Notes: generated by a model from the sequence alone, not told the origin. 64,000 bases of DNA from Halobaculum sp. XH14 (GCF_032116555.1 NZ_CP134949.1:2480001-2544000), one strand, 5' to 3'. Shown: positions 10,465 through 19,655, numbered from the stretch's first letter. Numbers and translations: made by a program.

Positions 10465-11268
10465 CTACCGATTCCGCTCGTGAACCGTGCGTAGCAACTC
10501 CTCGAGTTCCGTCCGGACCGCCTCGAACATCTCGGCGCCCTTCTCACGGTCAGCCAGGGCCGGGTCGCCGATCGCGCCGGAGTCGGAGTAGGCGTCGAAC
10601 CCACGGTAGACGGACACCGGACCGCCGACGAGCAGGTCCTGTCGCCCCCCTTCGTACGGCTCGTCCAGGTACGTTCCGTCGGCGAGCTCCTCCCTGACGA
10701 GGTCGGGAAACAGGTGGAGCATCAGCGACGTTTCGAACTCCCCGCCGTGAGCCATCCCGCCGGGGTCGCTGTCCCGGAGCTCGGTGATCGCCTCAGTCGC
10801 CAGTTCGAAGTACGTCACCCCGAGCACCTCCGCCGACTCGTTCGCCCGTCCGACCGTGTTCACCACCGTGGAAACGAGCGAGGTGTTCCCGCCGTGCCCG
10901 TTGATCAGCACCATCGCGTCGAACCCGTTGTCGAGCGCGGAGGTGCTGAGCTCCTCGAGAAGCGCGTGTGCCGTCTCGAACTCGGCCGTCATGGTCCCGC
11001 CGAACGGGAGGTGGTGAGACGAGAGGCCGCTCCACACCGTCGGCGTCACGAGGAGCGGAACCTCGTCGACGAGCCGGTCGGCCGTCCGGTTCGATACCTC
11101 CCCGGCGAGGAGACTGTCGGTGCCCACCGGGAGGTGGTCGCCGTGCTGTTCGACGCTCCCGAGCGGGACGACGAGAATCGATCCCTCCCGCCCGGCGATT
11201 TCACGGATCTCCGAGGCGGTGCGTGTCAGCCACGCCGCGTCGCCGCCGGTCAGCAAGCTCTGAACCAT
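10465..11268 (-). CDS. Creatininase-family amidohydrolase
   Basis: A 267-residue metal-dependent amidohydrolase. Metal-ligand motifs of the family are visible: PLGSVEQHGDHLPVGTDS (Glu, His, Asp), the SSHHLPF block, INGHGGN and AHGGEFETS. Creatininase, mycofactocin MftE and the ArfB formamide hydrolase share this fold, so the substrate cannot be read from sequence. It converges on the RidA gene with a 40-nt gap and is probably not part of that operon. A link to breakdown of imported amides is possible but unsupported. Confidence 0.85.
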   Translation of the reverse strand: MVQSLLTGGDAAWLTRTASEIREIAGREGSILVVPLGSVEQHGDHLPVGTDSLLAGEVSNRTADRLVDEVPLLVTPTVWSGLSSHHLPFGGTMTAEFETAHALLEELSTSALDNGFDAMVLINGHGGNTSLVSTVVNTVGRANESAEVLGVTYFELATEAITELRDSDPGGMAHGGEFETSLMLHLFPDLVREELADGTYLDEPYEGGRQDLLVGGPVSVYRGFDAYSDSGAIGDPALADREKGAEMFEAVRTELEELLRTVHERNR

Positions 11269-11908
11269 GTGGCTCGATGGGAACCCCGCACCAAAGTTCC
11301 ACGGGACTCCGGCACTGGAGCGGAGGTCACCGGTCGACCGAACTCGGACGGGTGACGTACGGTAAACGAGATTGGAAGTGGGACGATATACAACTATCCT
11401 TATATTAATTCAAGTAAGTTTTTCACTACCTTCGAGAGCACGGGTGATAGTAGCCCATATGACGATGGTAGTCCGAAAAGAATGGGAGTATTCCCAGTAC
11501 CGGCGTGTAATTAACGATGAATGAGTAAACTCGACTCCAGTCCGACGGCGGGAGGCGAGCTGGGCCGAAACCCGGCGAGTGCGTGCGAGCAACCTCTTCT
11601 GACCGTAATACCCGGTTCATCCGCGTTTTTGGACTGAGGGATGCGACGTTTCGTCCGGCTCCCGATCGCGGTCCCGAACCGGGGACTGGAAAGAACCATC
11701 ACTATTCGATGTATTCTGTGAAAGGAGAGCGTCACGGAACGAGCGGTCAGTCCCTGCCGCCGGCACACGCGGTGCGGTCGTCTCGCTCCCCTCGCGGTAG
11801 CGGCGCGGAGGCTCGTGACCGCTCCGCTCGCGGACTCACTGTCTCAGGCGTGAACGCTCCCCGACGAACCGTGAACGGTTCCCGCCCCCCGAACGTCGTC
11901 CCGGACGC
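11269..11908. other. Intergenic region, 640 bp, with an AT-rich core
   Basis: No convincing gene is seen. Positions 11385-11530 are strikingly AT-rich for this genome (long A/T runs around 11400-11425) and probably hold the promoter of the creatininase gene on the minus strand or unrecognised regulatory DNA. The part from 11740 to 11850 is GC-rich with short CGCTC/GAGCG repeats. Open frames here have no recognisable motifs. Confidence 0.4.
11866..11881 (-). terminator. Hairpin downstream of the TRAP operon
   Basis: GAACCGT-GA-ACGGTTC is a perfect 7-bp inverted repeat with a 2-nt loop, 28 nt beyond the dctM stop codon. There is no T-run after it on the minus strand, so its role as a terminator is uncertain. 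Confidence 0.3.
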
Positions 11909-13204
11909 TCAGAGGGTCGGCAGGAACAGCGCGATCGAGGGGAAGAAGACGATGAGCAGGATGACGAGGAGGATCGGGACGTAGAAGGGGATGACCGCGC
12001 GCACGATCTCCTCGATCTTCGCGTCCGTGACCTTCTCCAGGACGAACAGGATGACCCCGAGCGGGGGCGTCAGCAGGCCGAGCATCAGCGTCAGCACCAT
12101 CACGATCCCGAAGTGCAGCGTGTCGATGCCGGCGATGGTGAGGACCGGGAGGAGGATCGGGACGAGGATCGTGATCGCCGCCATCGTCTCGAGGAACGTC
12201 CCGACGACGAGCAGCACGAGCACGAGCAGCAGGAGGATCATCGTCGGGTCGCTCGTCAGTCCGGTCAGGGCTTCCGCGATGAAGATCGGCAGCTGGAGCT
12301 GGAGCGCGATCAGCCCGTAGAGGGCGGCCACGCCGACGATGAACATGAGCGCGAACGTCTCCACCATGCTGTCCCGCGTCTCGAGGTAGAGCCCGTGGAG
12401 GTCGAGTTCGCCGTAGTAAAAGCCCATGGCGATCACGTAGATGACCGCGATCGCGCCGGCCTCGGTCGCCGTGAACCACCCGCTGAGGATCCCGCCGATG
12501 ATGAGAACCGGGGTGAGTAGCGGTAGCAGTGCGGCCTTGAAGCTCTCGACCGCCTCCTCGGTCGTGAACGCGTCGCCGCCCTCGTAGCCGCGGTGCACGA
12601 CCATCAGCATCACGAACGCCATCAGCAGGAGGCCGATGAGCACGCCCGGAACGATCCCGGCGATGAACAGGTCGCCGATCGACTCCTCGGCGAGGATGCC
12701 GTAGATGATCATGACGACGCTCGGCGGGATGATCGGCCCGATGACCGCCGACGAGCCGGTGACGCCCAGCGAGATGTCCTTGTCGTACCCCTCGTCCCGC
12801 ATCGCCTTGTACTCGACGCGGCCGAGCCCGGCGGCGTCGGCGACGGCCAGCCCGGACATGCCCGAGAAGATCATGCTCGCCACGATGTTCACGTAGGCGA
12901 TCCCGCCGCGGAACTGGCCGACGAGCGCGGTCGCGAAGCGGAAGATGCGTTCGGTCAGCCCGATCCGGTTCATCAACCGGCCGAGCAGGAGGTAGAACGG
13001 AACTGCGAGAATGGTGAAGCTGTTGACGCCGAACAGCAACTGGGAGGCGATCAGCTCGTAGTTCAGCCCGCGGCCGAACGGCGAGACCATGATGAGCACG
13101 CTCGTCACGCCCATCGCGACCGCGACGGGGACGCCCATGAGGTAGAGCAGCAGCACCCCGCCGAGGAAGATGGTGAGGATCAACCCCAGTTCGGGGACGA
13201 TCAC
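11909..13204 (-). CDS. dctM: TRAP transporter large permease (DctM)
   Basis: A 431-residue polytopic membrane protein with about twelve hydrophobic segments. Family blocks include FTILAVPFYLLLGRLMNRIG, MIFSGMSGLAVADAAGLGR, SSAVIGPIIPPSVVMIIYG and LLTPPLGVILFVLEKVT. It is the ion-coupled translocation subunit of a TRAP importer. It overlaps the small permease gene by 4 nt (ATGA) and is the last gene of the dctP-dctQ-dctM operon read from right to left. Confidence 0.95.
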   Translation of the reverse strand: MIVPELGLILTIFLGGVLLLYLMGVPVAVAMGVTSVLIMVSPFGRGLNYELIASQLLFGVNSFTILAVPFYLLLGRLMNRIGLTERIFRFATALVGQFRGGIAYVNIVASMIFSGMSGLAVADAAGLGRVEYKAMRDEGYDKDISLGVTGSSAVIGPIIPPSVVMIIYGILAEESIGDLFIAGIVPGVLIGLLLMAFVMLMVVHRGYEGGDAFTTEEAVESFKAALLPLLTPVLIIGGILSGWFTATEAGAIAVIYVIAMGFYYGELDLHGLYLETRDSMVETFALMFIVGVAALYGLIALQLQLPIFIAEALTGLTSDPTMILLLLVLVLLVVGTFLETMAAITILVPILLPVLTIAGIDTLHFGIVMVLTLMLGLLTPPLGVILFVLEKVTDAKIEEIVRAVIPFYVPILLVILLIVFFPSIALFLPTL

Positions 13205-13743
13205 GAGTCGACCCCCGAACCGTCCGTCGACGTCGGCTCAGCCCGGAGCAGTCCGACGAGCGTGCGCGCCTCGTAGACGGCCAGCAGGACGAACGCGAGA
13301 CAGATCCCGAGATACAGCATGCCCGACGTGATCACCTGGACGGAGCCGAACTGGTCGCCCCACGTCCCGCCGGCCATCGTCGCCGTCCCCCGGATGACGA
13401 TCAGCGCGAACGCGAGAACGATCACCGAGACGACGACGTCCAGCAGGCGCTTGGCGCGCGGGGACCGTTCCGCCAGCCGGTTCGGGAAGTAGTCCATCCT
13501 GATGTGCTCGTCGTTGCGCGTGGCGACGGCCGCGCCGACGTACGTCGCGATGACGAGACAGTATCTCGCCAGCGGCTCCGTCCAGTGGAACGGGATTCCG
13601 GCCACCTGAACGTCCAGCAGGCGGACGACCACCTGCACCGTGGCGAGAAGGATCGTCAGCGTAAACAGGAGGGTCCCGAGCGCGATCACGCCCCTGTCGA
13701 ACCACGACTCGACGTGCAGGTCGAGGTTTTGTGTCGTGCTCAT
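13201..13743 (-). CDS. dctQ: TRAP transporter small permease (DctQ)
   Basis: A 180-residue membrane protein with four predicted transmembrane segments, the usual size of DctQ. The block GIPFHWTEPLARYCLVIATYVGAA, followed by HIRMDYF, is typical of this family. It forms the membrane complex with DctM and lies between dctP (76-nt gap) and dctM (4-nt overlap). Confidence 0.92.
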   Translation of the reverse strand: MSTTQNLDLHVESWFDRGVIALGTLLFTLTILLATVQVVVRLLDVQVAGIPFHWTEPLARYCLVIATYVGAAVATRNDEHIRMDYFPNRLAERSPRAKRLLDVVVSVIVLAFALIVIRGTATMAGGTWGDQFGSVQVITSGMLYLGICLAFVLLAVYEARTLVGLLRAEPTSTDGSGVDS

Positions 13744-13819
13744 GCGTACCTGTGGGCTCTGCCGGCACCCATATGAATCGTGCGGGTGAGTGGCGAGGGG
13801 TTCCTGGTCGGGTCCCGGC

Positions 13820-14917
13820 TCACATCTGCTGGACTTCTTCCCAGGTTCCGGCCCAGGTCGACTCGAACAGCCCGTTGATCGCCGGCGTCGCCGCCGACTT
13901 GAACGCCTCGACGTCGACGTCGCGGACGATCGTCATCCCGTTCGATTCGAGCTGGTTGATCGTCTCCTCCTCGGTCTCGATCCCGATCTCGGCGGCCTCC
14001 GCGGTCGCCTCGAACCCGAGTTCGATGACGAGCTCCTGGTAGGTCGGGTCGAGCCCCTGGTAGAACTCCTCGTTGATCCAGAGGTTCCGGTTGCCGACCA
14101 TCTGTTTCGTGAGGTTGAGGTGGGACTGCACCTCGTTGAGCTTCGAGGACTCGACGAGGTTCGCGTCGACGGCCGCGCCGTCCGCGGTCCCCGTCTGCAG
14201 TCCGCTGTAGATCTCGTTGCCCGGGATCGAGGTGGGGTTGACGCCGATCTCCTGCCACACCTCGACCCAGGCGTCGATGCCGGGCAGCCGCAGCTTCATC
14301 CCCTGCACGTCCTCGGGCGTCCTGACCGCCGAGTTGGCGGTGACGTTCCGCCGGCCGACGTACACGGGCTGGCCCATGACCCGGAGGCCGTTCTCGGCGG
14401 CGATCTTGTCGTACACCTCCTCCTGGATCATGTCGCTCTCCATCACCCGCAGGAGGTGGTCGTAGTCTTCCATCACGTAGGGGCTCGACGTGTACCAGTG
14501 TTCGGTCGCGTACAGGAAGATCGGGATCGGGCCGACCCCCATCCCCTCCAGGCCGCCCTGGGCGGCCGTCTGGGTCATCTCGACCTCGCCGCCGTACGCG
14601 CCGCCGGGGACGTGGTTCACCGAGAACCGGCCGTCGGTCTCGGCTTCGATCTTCTCCTTGAACCGGGCGATGGCGATGTTGTCGATGCTGCCCGACTGGA
14701 ACGAACTGGCGAACGTCGCCGTCACCTCCGGGAGCGACTCGTAGTCGTTCCCGGACTCGCTCGTGGTCGTGCCGTCCCCGCCGCCGCTTTCGGTGTCGCT
14801 CTCGGTCGGTTCCGCGGTGTCCGATCCGCCGCCTGTACATCCAGCCGAGCCGATTACCCCCGCGACGGCTGTCGAACCGAGGACCCGCCGCCGGGTGATT
14901 CCGTTGTGCTTTGTCAT
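13820..14917 (-). CDS. dctP: TRAP transporter substrate-binding lipoprotein (DctP)
   Basis: A 365-residue binding protein with a Tat motif (TRRRVLGS, residues 8-14) and a lipobox ending at Cys27, then a Ser/Thr/Glu/Gly-rich linker. DctP-family blocks include VNHVPGGAYGGEVEMTQ and VRTPEDVQGMKLRLPG. The chosen ATG gives the short Tat n-region; an upstream in-frame ATG would add 35 residues before it. Divergent from the iron-dependent alcohol dehydrogenase, the substrate may be an organic acid or a hydroxylated compound oxidised by that enzyme, but no ligand can be named. Confidence 0.92.
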   Translation of the reverse strand: MTKHNGITRRRVLGSTAVAGVIGSAGCTGGGSDTAEPTESDTESGGGDGTTTSESGNDYESLPEVTATFASSFQSGSIDNIAIARFKEKIEAETDGRFSVNHVPGGAYGGEVEMTQTAAQGGLEGMGVGPIPIFLYATEHWYTSSPYVMEDYDHLLRVMESDMIQEEVYDKIAAENGLRVMGQPVYVGRRNVTANSAVRTPEDVQGMKLRLPGIDAWVEVWQEIGVNPTSIPGNEIYSGLQTGTADGAAVDANLVESSKLNEVQSHLNLTKQMVGNRNLWINEEFYQGLDPTYQELVIELGFEATAEAAEIGIETEEETINQLESNGMTIVRDVDVEAFKSAATPAINGLFESTWAGTWEEVQQM

Positions 14918-15108
14918 GGTTGTCTCCGTGCCTGCTCGCGGACCCCGCACACCGTTCGGCGCGTGCGACGTCGTGTGTCGAACGATCCTGGTCCGCGTTA
15001 CCAACTGTCCTCTCCTGCTCACTGGTGATAAACGTAGTGGAAAATATCTCCGGGGCGACGTTGAATTTTTCGGAAAAGGTGATTAGCGGGCCGCGTGAGA
15101 CGGGAGAC
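14918..15108. promoter_or_regulatory. Divergent promoter region dctP / alcohol dehydrogenase
   Basis: A 191-bp shared region. It has an AT-rich part near 15030-15080. One good half-site TCGAAC of the proposed IclR operator is present near 14979, but its partner half is poor, so no full palindrome is found here. Confidence 0.4.
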
Positions 15109-16326
15109 ATGGCGGATCACGAGTTCAGACACTGGTACGGCCCGACCGAACTGACGGCCGGTCCCGGGTGCGTCGAAGCCCTCGATCGCGCCGTGCGCGA
15201 GGCGGGCGGGTCGAGCGCGCTGGTCGTCGCGGGTCGGTCGGTCAGCCAACAGCCGGCGGTGATGGACCCGATCCTGGCGGGCCTCGGCGACGCGTACGCG
15301 GCGACGTTCACCGAGGTGACCGCGGACAAGACGTACGAGTCGGTTCGGGCGGCGGCCGCGCGGGTGCGCGAGGACGGCATCGACGCCGTCGTCGGCGTCG
15401 GCGGCGGCGGTTGCATGGACGCCGCGCGGGCCGTCAGTGTCGTCGCAGCCCATCCCGAGGCCGACCCGCAGTCGCTCTTTGCCGACGTCGACGAGCGCGG
15501 GGAACTCACGCTCTCCAGGCTCCCGAACGCGCCGCTCCCGGTGGTCGAAGTGCCGACGACGCTCTCGGGCGCGGAGGTGACGTGTGCGGCCGGGATGAAC
15601 GTCGTGGACCCCGACGGGGGACACGTCGTCCGCACCGCGCCGATCATCCACCCCGACATCTGGCCGGCCGCGATCTTCTACGACCCGGAACTCGCCGTCG
15701 AGACCCCCGAGCGGGTGATCACCACCTCGGCCATGAACGGGCTCGACCACGGGATCGAGATGCTCTACTCGCGCAACGCGATCCCGATGACGGACGCGAC
15801 CGCGGCCCACGGCGTCCGCGTGCTCTCGGATGCGCTCCCGCGGCTCGGCGCGAACCCCGACGACGTCGACGCGATGGGCGACGCGATGGTGGGCGTGGCG
15901 CTCTCGACCACCGGGCTCATCGACCCCACCAGCGGGCCCAAGTACTCGATCGTCCACGCGTTCGGTCACCAGCTCGCCCAGCAGTGCGGCGTCCAGCAGG
16001 GGCTCGCACACGGGGTGATGGCCCCCGACGTGCTCGCGTACGTGTTCGAGAACGTGGACGGCCGCCGGGACCTGCTGGCGGACGCGCTGGGCGTCGACGC
16101 GGGCGGGACGGCCGTGGAGACCGGGGACGCCGTCGTCGAGGCGGTCCGGGACGTCAGGGACGGGCTCGGGCTCCCGTCCCGACTGCGCGACCTGGACGCG
16201 GTGGATCGGGCGGAGTTCGACGCGCTCGGCGCGGCGATCGAGGGCGACATCGGCCTGACGTTCGCGCCCGAGGGGCTCGACCCCACCCCCGAGTCGCTGA
16301 CTCGCGTGCTCGAACGCGCCTGGTGA
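15109..16326 (+). CDS. Iron-containing alcohol dehydrogenase family protein
   Basis: A 405-residue member of the group III (Fe) alcohol dehydrogenases, which includes maleylacetate reductases. The NAD(P)-binding segment GVGGGGCMDAARAVS replaces the usual GGGSxxD motif. Metal ligands fit MNGLDHGIEMLYS and the His pair in HAFGHQLAQQCGVQQGLAHGVMAP. The ATG at 15109 follows an AT-rich promoter and gives the usual N-terminus. It is divergent from the TRAP transporter and followed by an IclR regulator, so it probably acts on the imported compound. Alcohol dehydrogenase and maleylacetate reductase activities cannot be separated by eye. Confidence 0.88.
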   Translation: MADHEFRHWYGPTELTAGPGCVEALDRAVREAGGSSALVVAGRSVSQQPAVMDPILAGLGDAYAATFTEVTADKTYESVRAAAARVREDGIDAVVGVGGGGCMDAARAVSVVAAHPEADPQSLFADVDERGELTLSRLPNAPLPVVEVPTTLSGAEVTCAAGMNVVDPDGGHVVRTAPIIHPDIWPAAIFYDPELAVETPERVITTSAMNGLDHGIEMLYSRNAIPMTDATAAHGVRVLSDALPRLGANPDDVDAMGDAMVGVALSTTGLIDPTSGPKYSIVHAFGHQLAQQCGVQQGLAHGVMAPDVLAYVFENVDGRRDLLADALGVDAGGTAVETGDAVVEAVRDVRDGLGLPSRLRDLDAVDRAEFDALGAAIEGDIGLTFAPEGLDPTPESLTRVLERAW

Positions 16327-16337
16327 GGCGGCGATAC

Positions 16338-16354
16338 GTTCGACAGCATCGAAC
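16338..16354. promoter_or_regulatory. Palindromic IclR operator candidate, copy 1
   Basis: GTTCGA-CAGCA-TCGAAC, a perfect 6-5-6 palindrome, lies directly before a TATA-like TTTATC (16356-16361) and 33 nt before the regulator's start. This position would let the IclR protein control its own gene. Two further copies precede the cupin gene. Confidence 0.65.
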
Positions 16355-16387
16355 GATTTATCACGGTCGAAGACACATCGTTCCGGT

Positions 16388-17152
16388 ATGACCGAGGGCG
16401 ACTCACTCACGATCAAATCCGACCGGACGTTACTCTCGATTCTCACGGTGCTCGGCGACAGGGAGCGCGCGGGCGTGACCGAGATCGCCTCGGAGATCGG
16501 CCGCGCGAAAAGCACGGTTCACGGCCACCTGCAGTCGCTGCGCGAGGCGGGGCTCGTGGTCAGGGACGGCGACGAGTACCGGCTCAGCCTCGCGTTCCTG
16601 AACTTCGGGAAGGGCGTCCAGACCACGCATCCGATCTACGAGGTGGCGGAGCCGAAAGTCGACGAACTCGCGGAGATCTCGAAGGAGAAGGCGTGGTGTT
16701 TCGTCGAGCAGCGCGGCTACGCCGTCTACCTCCTGGGCAGCCAGGGCGAGAACGCGACGAAGACCCCGGCGCGCGTCGGCCACCACAGGCACATCCACCA
16801 GCTCGCCGGCGGGAAGGCGATCCTCGCGCACCTCCCCGAGGACCGGCTCGCGGAGATCATCGCCGACCACGGCCTGCCGTCGGCGACCTCACACACGATC
16901 ACCGACGAGTCGGCGCTCCGCTCGGAGCTGGAGGCGATCCGGGAGCGCGGGTTCTCGCTCAACGTGGAGGAGGCCATGACCGGGCTCAACGCCATCTCGG
17001 TTCCGGTCCTCGACGTCGAGGGAGGCGTGTACGGCGCGCTCAGCATCGGCGGGCCAGCCCACCGCCTGACGCGCGAGCACATGGAAGAGGAACTCGCACC
17101 GATGCTGCTCGGGATCGCGAACGAGGTGGAGATCAACATCAGACACTGGTGA
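16388..17152 (+). CDS. IclR-family transcriptional regulator
   Basis: A 254-residue regulator with an N-terminal winged helix-turn-helix (ILTVLGDRERAGVTEIASEIGRAKSTVHGHLQSL) and a C-terminal IclR effector domain (HHRHIHQLAGGKAILAHL, AISVPVLDVEGGVYGALSI). A TATA-like box 27-32 nt before the ATG suggests a leaderless transcript. It sits between the alcohol dehydrogenase and the cupin, and a shared palindrome marks its own promoter and the cupin upstream region, so it probably controls this catabolic locus. Confidence 0.93.
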   Translation: MTEGDSLTIKSDRTLLSILTVLGDRERAGVTEIASEIGRAKSTVHGHLQSLREAGLVVRDGDEYRLSLAFLNFGKGVQTTHPIYEVAEPKVDELAEISKEKAWCFVEQRGYAVYLLGSQGENATKTPARVGHHRHIHQLAGGKAILAHLPEDRLAEIIADHGLPSATSHTITDESALRSELEAIRERGFSLNVEEAMTGLNAISVPVLDVEGGVYGALSIGGPAHRLTREHMEEELAPMLLGIANEVEINIRHW

Positions 17153-17161
17153 GCCGCAACC

Positions 17162-17178
17162 GTTCGACGACATCGAAC
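17162..17178. promoter_or_regulatory. Palindromic IclR operator candidate, copy 2
   Basis: GTTCGA-CGACA-TCGAAC, with the same half-sites and 5-nt spacer as copy 1, located 9 nt after the regulator's stop codon and about 240 nt before the cupin gene. Confidence 0.6.
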
Positions 17179-17288
17179 GCCCGTTTGGGCCTTCTATTAC
17201 AACGCTAATGCTGTAATTCTCTCGAACGATCACCGGGAATCCCGCGAGCGAACCGTCGGGACGCCGTTCGGGGGTCCCCGCGGCACGC

Positions 17289-17305
17289 GTTCGACAGCGT
17301 CGAAC
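17289..17305. promoter_or_regulatory. Palindromic IclR operator candidate, copy 3
   Basis: GTTCGA-CAGCG-TCGAAC lies about 100 nt before the cupin start and about 70 nt before its TATA-like box. Together with copy 2, 127 nt apart, it could bind two dimers. Confidence 0.6.
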
Positions 17306-17403
17306 GCCCGCGCTCGTGGCCACGGCAGGGCGGGACGGAACCTGTCCGGCGAGCGACCCGTGGCTGAGCGAAGATTTATGGGTACCGGTGCGAGAGAGCG
17401 AGC

Positions 17404-17934
17404 GTGGTTGCTCACAAGAACTACGCGGCGCTGCCACGCCAGAAGCCGTTCAAGGTGAAGGCGACGGCGTCACCGACGGTAGCGGAGGCCGGCGAGACGG
17501 CGGACGGCGACCCGCACATGACGATCTACTCGACGGTGCTCACGAACGACTTCATCTCGACGTGGACGACGGGCGAGCCCGGCGCGACCATCCCGTGGCA
17601 CTCGCACAGTCCGGAGATGTACCAGGTCCTGTTCAACGTCGAGGGGCGGTGCCGCTGGCACTACAAGGACAACGACGGCACCGAGCGGAGCATCGACGGG
17701 AACCCCGGCGAGGTCATCTACCTGCCCGCGGGCGCGGAGAACAGGGTCGAGGTGATCGGCGACGAGCAGCACACCCACATCGGGGCGCTGAAGCGACCGC
17801 GCGTTCCCCGGCTGGAGCACCTGATGGGTGAGACGGAGGGGCTGTACGACCACACCGAGTTCCCCGCCGCGCTCGTGTACGACGACATGAACGACCGGGT
17901 CGTGCGGCAGGTCGACTCCGCGCTCGTCGACTGA
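17404..17934 (+). CDS. Cupin-domain protein
   Basis: A 176-residue single-cupin protein. The metal-binding first cupin motif is PWHSHSPEMYQVLFNVEGRC and the second is PGEVIYLPAGAENRVEVIG followed by HTH. The start is a GTG at 17404. A TATA-like TTTATG at 17375-17380 ends 24 nt before it, which fits a leaderless transcript starting at this codon. It could be a small dioxygenase, isomerase or sensor. Its location under two IclR-type palindromes links it to the TRAP/alcohol dehydrogenase locus, but its reaction is unknown. Confidence 0.85.
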   Translation: MVAHKNYAALPRQKPFKVKATASPTVAEAGETADGDPHMTIYSTVLTNDFISTWTTGEPGATIPWHSHSPEMYQVLFNVEGRCRWHYKDNDGTERSIDGNPGEVIYLPAGAENRVEVIGDEQHTHIGALKRPRVPRLEHLMGETEGLYDHTEFPAALVYDDMNDRVVRQVDSALVD

Positions 17935-18119
17935 GTCTCCCGGGGCGGACGGCGACGAACTGAGGGCGGACGGCGACGGATTGCGACGGACGACGACGAA
18001 CGAGCGGGGCGCGGCCGACCGGCGTGATCGGTTCCGCGAGTCGCCCGTATGGCGCTTCCGCGCGGACCGGGAACCGCGACGAGCGGTACCTTCTTACCGT
18101 CCCTCCCCGAGCATTTCCC

Positions 18120-19655
18120 ATGATGCGGATCGAAGCGCTTCTGGATCGACGCGTGGAGAAGACGCCGGACGGGACCTTCCTCACGTTCCCGGAGTCGAGC
18201 GAGACGTACGAATCGGTCGCGAACAGATCCAAGCAGTACGCCAACGCGCTCGCGGAGCGAGGGATCGGGGCGGGCGACGCGGTCGGCCTCTTCCTGCCGA
18301 ACCGCCCCGAGTTCGTCTACCTCATGTTCGCGACCGCCTACCTCGACGCGGTCACGGCCCCGGCCAACCCCGAGTACAGGGCGGGCGAACTCGAGCACTC
18401 GCTCACGCTCTCGGAGCCGGAGGTGCTCGTCACGACGGCCGAACTCGTCGACGTGGCCGTGGAGGCTGCCGCGGGGACCGGCGTCTACGAGATCCTGCTC
18501 GTCGACGAGCTGGACGGGTACGAGGAGTTGCCCGCACTCGCCGACGAGCAGCCGACGACGGTCGAGCCGAACGACGGCGACCCGACCGCGGTCGGGCTCC
18601 ACATGTACACGTCGGGGACGACCGGCCCGCCGAAGGCCGTCGAGTGCCAGCACGAGAACTGGACGATCAGCGCGGTCGACTTCCAGAAGCGGATGGGCTT
18701 TACCCACGAGGACACGCTGTTCACGGCGCTCCCGCTGTTCCACGCGAACGCGCAGGTGTACTCGATGCTCGGGGCCGCTGCCGCGGGCGCGGAGGTCATC
18801 ATCTACGAGCGGTTCTCCTCGTCCAACTGGTGGCAGTGGTGCCGCGAGCACGACGTGACGGAGTTCAACGCGATGGGGAGCATGCTGAAGATGCTCGACA
18901 ACGTCCCGCCCTCGGCGGTCGACGAGACGAACCCGGTCGAGCAGGTGTTCTCTGCCGGCACGCCCCCCGAGCTGATCGAGCCGTTCGAGGAGCGCTTCGA
19001 CCTCCGGGTCGTCGAGGGCTACTCGCTGACCGAGGACACGATGTTGATCCTGAATCCCACCTCGGACGAGAAGCGGAGGATCGGGAGCATCGGGCTCCCG
19101 CCGGCCGAGAAACGCGTCAAGATCGTCGACGACGAGGGCGAGGAGGTGCCCCGCGGGACGAAAGGCGAGATCCTCCAGCAGGGGCCGACGCTCATGGCCG
19201 GCTACCACGGCCAGCCCGAGAAGACGGCCGAGGTCGTCGACGAGGACGGCTGGTTCTCGACCGGCGACTACGGAAAGCTCGACGAGGACGGCTTCCTCTA
19301 CTTCCTCGACCGGAAGAAGGACATCGTCCGGCGCGGCGGGGAGAACATCTCCTCCTACGAGGTCGAGGGCGTCATCAAGGCGATCGAGGCCGTCGAGGAG
19401 GTCGCGGTCATTCCGAGCCCGGACGAGTTCTACACCGAGGTCGTGAAGGCGACCGTGACCGTGAAGGAGGGCCACGACCTCGCGGAGGAAGAGATCGTCG
19501 AGCGGTGTCGCGCCGAACTCGCGCCGTTCAAGGTGCCCAGGTACGTCGAGTTCGTCTCGGAGTTCCCGTACACGCCGACGGGGAAGATCCAGAAACAGAA
19601 GCTCCGGAGCCGCGAGAAGGAGGAGGACGTCGACCACTGGGAACGGCCCGAGTAG
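18120..19655 (+). CDS. AMP-forming acyl-CoA synthetase
   Basis: A 511-residue ANL-superfamily ligase that activates a carboxylic acid via an acyl-adenylate. The P-loop-like motif MYTSGTTGPPKAVE, the adenylate motif VVEGYSLTED, the hinge STGDYGKLDEDGFLYFLDRK and the C-terminal catalytic Lys in PTGKIQKQKL are all intact. It resembles medium/long-chain acyl-CoA or crotonobetaine/carnitine-CoA ligases. A TATA-like stretch about 25 nt upstream supports the ATG at 18120; the second codon is also ATG. It may process an acid produced by the neighbouring dehydrogenase, but this is inferred from proximity only. Confidence 0.92.
   Translation: MMRIEALLDRRVEKTPDGTFLTFPESSETYESVANRSKQYANALAERGIGAGDAVGLFLPNRPEFVYLMFATAYLDAVTAPANPEYRAGELEHSLTLSEPEVLVTTAELVDVAVEAAAGTGVYEILLVDELDGYEELPALADEQPTTVEPNDGDPTAVGLHMYTSGTTGPPKAVECQHENWTISAVDFQKRMGFTHEDTLFTALPLFHANAQVYSMLGAAAAGAEVIIYERFSSSNWWQWCREHDVTEFNAMGSMLKMLDNVPPSAVDETNPVEQVFSAGTPPELIEPFEERFDLRVVEGYSLTEDTMLILNPTSDEKRRIGSIGLPPAEKRVKIVDDEGEEVPRGTKGEILQQGPTLMAGYHGQPEKTAEVVDEDGWFSTGDYGKLDEDGFLYFLDRKKDIVRRGGENISSYEVEGVIKAIEAVEEVAVIPSPDEFYTEVVKATVTVKEGHDLAEEEIVERCRAELAPFKVPRYVEFVSEFPYTPTGKIQKQKLRSREKEEDVDHWERPE

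Noticed and set aside
11511-11768. Minus-strand open frame in the 11.3-11.9 kb gap
   Set aside because: No recognisable motif, no promoter and a composition unlike the acidic proteome.
14953-14984. Fourth IclR palindrome in the dctP promoter
   Set aside because: Only one half-site (TCGAAC) is good; the opposite half does not match at the required 5-nt spacing.
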